From Chloroflexota bacterium (GTDB lineage: Bacteria; Chloroflexota; Dehalococcoidia; SM23-28-2; RBG-16-64-32), in assembly GCA_022561095.1 (NCBI GenBank), contig JADFRV010000164.1, forward strand, positions 1 to 5,099: a stretch of DNA of 5,099 bases. The letters run 5' to 3'. The position numbers were made by a program, and so were the translations under genes. Numbering within the stretch: position 1 is the stretch's first letter; each line of letters opens with the position of its first letter. The notes under the pieces were generated by a model. That model was not told where the DNA came from and made no database searches. It saw only the letters and a program-made list of their open reading frames with translations. Of this stretch, positions 4,257-5,099 are shown piece after piece.

Positions 4257-5099
4257 ATGAAGACCATTGACCTCAGGAGCGATACCGTCACCCTGCCGCC
4301 GCCGGAGATGCGGAAAGCGATCGCGGAGGCGGAGCTGGGGGACGACGTGTTCGGGGACGACCCCACGGTCAACCGGCTGGAGGCGATGGCGGCGGAGGTG
4401 ATGGGGAAGGAAGCGGCTCTCCTTACCACCAGCGGTACGCAGAGCAACCTGACGGCGATGCTCTCCCATTGCCAGCGCGGTAGCGAGGTGATCCTGGGGG
4501 GCGAGTCGCATATCGTGCACTACGAAGTTGGAGGAGCCTTCGCCTTGGGCGGCCTGGGCCTGCGCACCGTCCCCAACGACGAGCAGGGGCGGCTGGACCT
4601 GGCCCGGGCGCGGCACACTATTCGTAGCCGTGACGTCCACTTCCCCGCCACAAGCCTCATCTGCGTGGAGAACACCCATAACCGTTGCGGCGGAACCGTC
4701 TTGTGCGAGGATGACCTCACCGCCGTGCGTGCCCTGGCCGACGAGCACGACCTACCGGTGCACCTGGACGGGGCGCGGCTGTTCAACGCCGCGCTGGCCC
4801 TGGGAGTGCCCGCGTCTCAGCTGACTCAGTACGCGGACTCTGTCGCCTTCAGCCTGTGCAAGGGGCTGGCCTGTCCCATAGGCTCCGTCCTCTGCGGAAG
4901 CGAGGAGTTCATCGGTGAGGCACGCCGGTATCGCAAGATGCTGGGCGGCGGCATGCGACAGGCCGGTATTATCGCCGCGGCCGGGGTGTACGCCCTGGAG
5001 AATATGGTTGACCGGCTGGCTGAGGACCACGAGAACGCGCGCGTTCTGGCGGATGGCCTATCCAGCGTTCCCGGCGTGGCGCTGGCGCCGGCCCCTCAG
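4257..5099 (+). CDS. ltaE: Low-specificity L-threonine aldolase (partial, C-terminus beyond right edge)
   Basis: This PLP-dependent cytoplasmic enzyme cleaves L-threonine or L-allo-threonine to glycine and acetaldehyde. The 281 visible codons (the family is usually about 340) begin with the hallmark IDLRSDTVTLPPPEMRKA (4-21) and GDDVFGDDPTVNRLE (28-42). PLP-site features follow: SGTQSNL (59-65), His85 in GESHIVHYE (82-90) as the likely ring-stacking residue, ENTHNRCGGTV (138-148), HLDGARLFNAA (169-179) with Asp171 contacting the pyridine nitrogen, and SLCKGLACPIGSVLCG (199-214) with Lys202 as the Schiff-base lysine. The ATG at 4257 gives the standard N-terminus. Its ribosome-binding site is poor (GAG only), and the start sits 8 bases after a terminator T-tract, so how it is transcribed is unclear. 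It probably belongs to a separate unit extending to the right. Confidence 0.96.
   Translation, partial: MKTIDLRSDTVTLPPPEMRKAIAEAELGDDVFGDDPTVNRLEAMAAEVMGKEAALLTTSGTQSNLTAMLSHCQRGSEVILGGESHIVHYEVGGAFALGGLGLRTVPNDEQGRLDLARARHTIRSRDVHFPATSLICVENTHNRCGGTVLCEDDLTAVRALADEHDLPVHLDGARLFNAALALGVPASQLTQYADSVAFSLCKGLACPIGSVLCGSEEFIGEARRYRKMLGGGMRQAGIIAAAGVYALENMVDRLAEDHENARVLADGLSSVPGVALAPAPQ

Noticed and set aside
4230..5030. Minus-strand open frames opposite the threonine aldolase gene
   Set aside because: They are antisense to a gene with complete PLP-site motifs, and their translations show no coherent domain.
1..5099. Search by eye for CRISPR repeats, tRNA cloverleafs, transposase genes and long terminal inverted repeats
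   Set aside because: None were seen. Apart from the short 10-mer at lspA there are no evident repeats, and the genes look native in codon use.

Overview
The window looks like ordinary chromosomal DNA from a GC-rich bacterium. All genes have strongly GC-biased third codon positions. Gene order and the style of the hypothetical proteins resemble Chloroflexota (for example Thermomicrobia or the Dehalococcoidia/SAR202 lineages). That placement is inference from memory and rests on no search. I see no mobile element, CRISPR array, tRNA or rRNA.

Left part (1-1234, minus strand): lspA (lipoprotein signal peptidase) overlaps by 26 bases the start of an RluD-type 23S rRNA pseudouridine synthase, which runs off the left edge. 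This is a common housekeeping pair. An extended -10 box lies 7 bases from the lspA start codon.

Middle (about 1235-4196, plus strand): a divergent cluster begins at a candidate sigma-70 promoter (1295-1324). It holds (i) a small unrecognised 45-residue ORF whose stop overlaps the next start; (ii) a 378-residue protein with two tandem Lrp/AsnC-like halves, resembling an AhbA-AhbB/NirD-NirL siroheme decarboxylase fusion; (iii) a TrpD2/YbiB-like divergent member of the anthranilate phosphoribosyltransferase superfamily; and (iv) a 145-residue protein of unknown function. The last gene appears to have its own promoter, whose -10 box contains the trpD2 stop codon and lies 8 bases before its ATG, so its mRNA may be leaderless. 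A rho-independent terminator (4219-4248) closes the cluster.

Right part (4257-5099, plus strand): a low-specificity L-threonine aldolase starts only 8 bases after the terminator T-tract and runs off the right edge.

The most interesting part is the middle cluster. A tetrapyrrole-type decarboxylase or sensor fusion, a TrpD2 protein with altered substrate motifs, a translationally coupled mini-protein and a conserved-looking unknown protein may form one uncharacterised functional unit. Everything about its joint function is inference.
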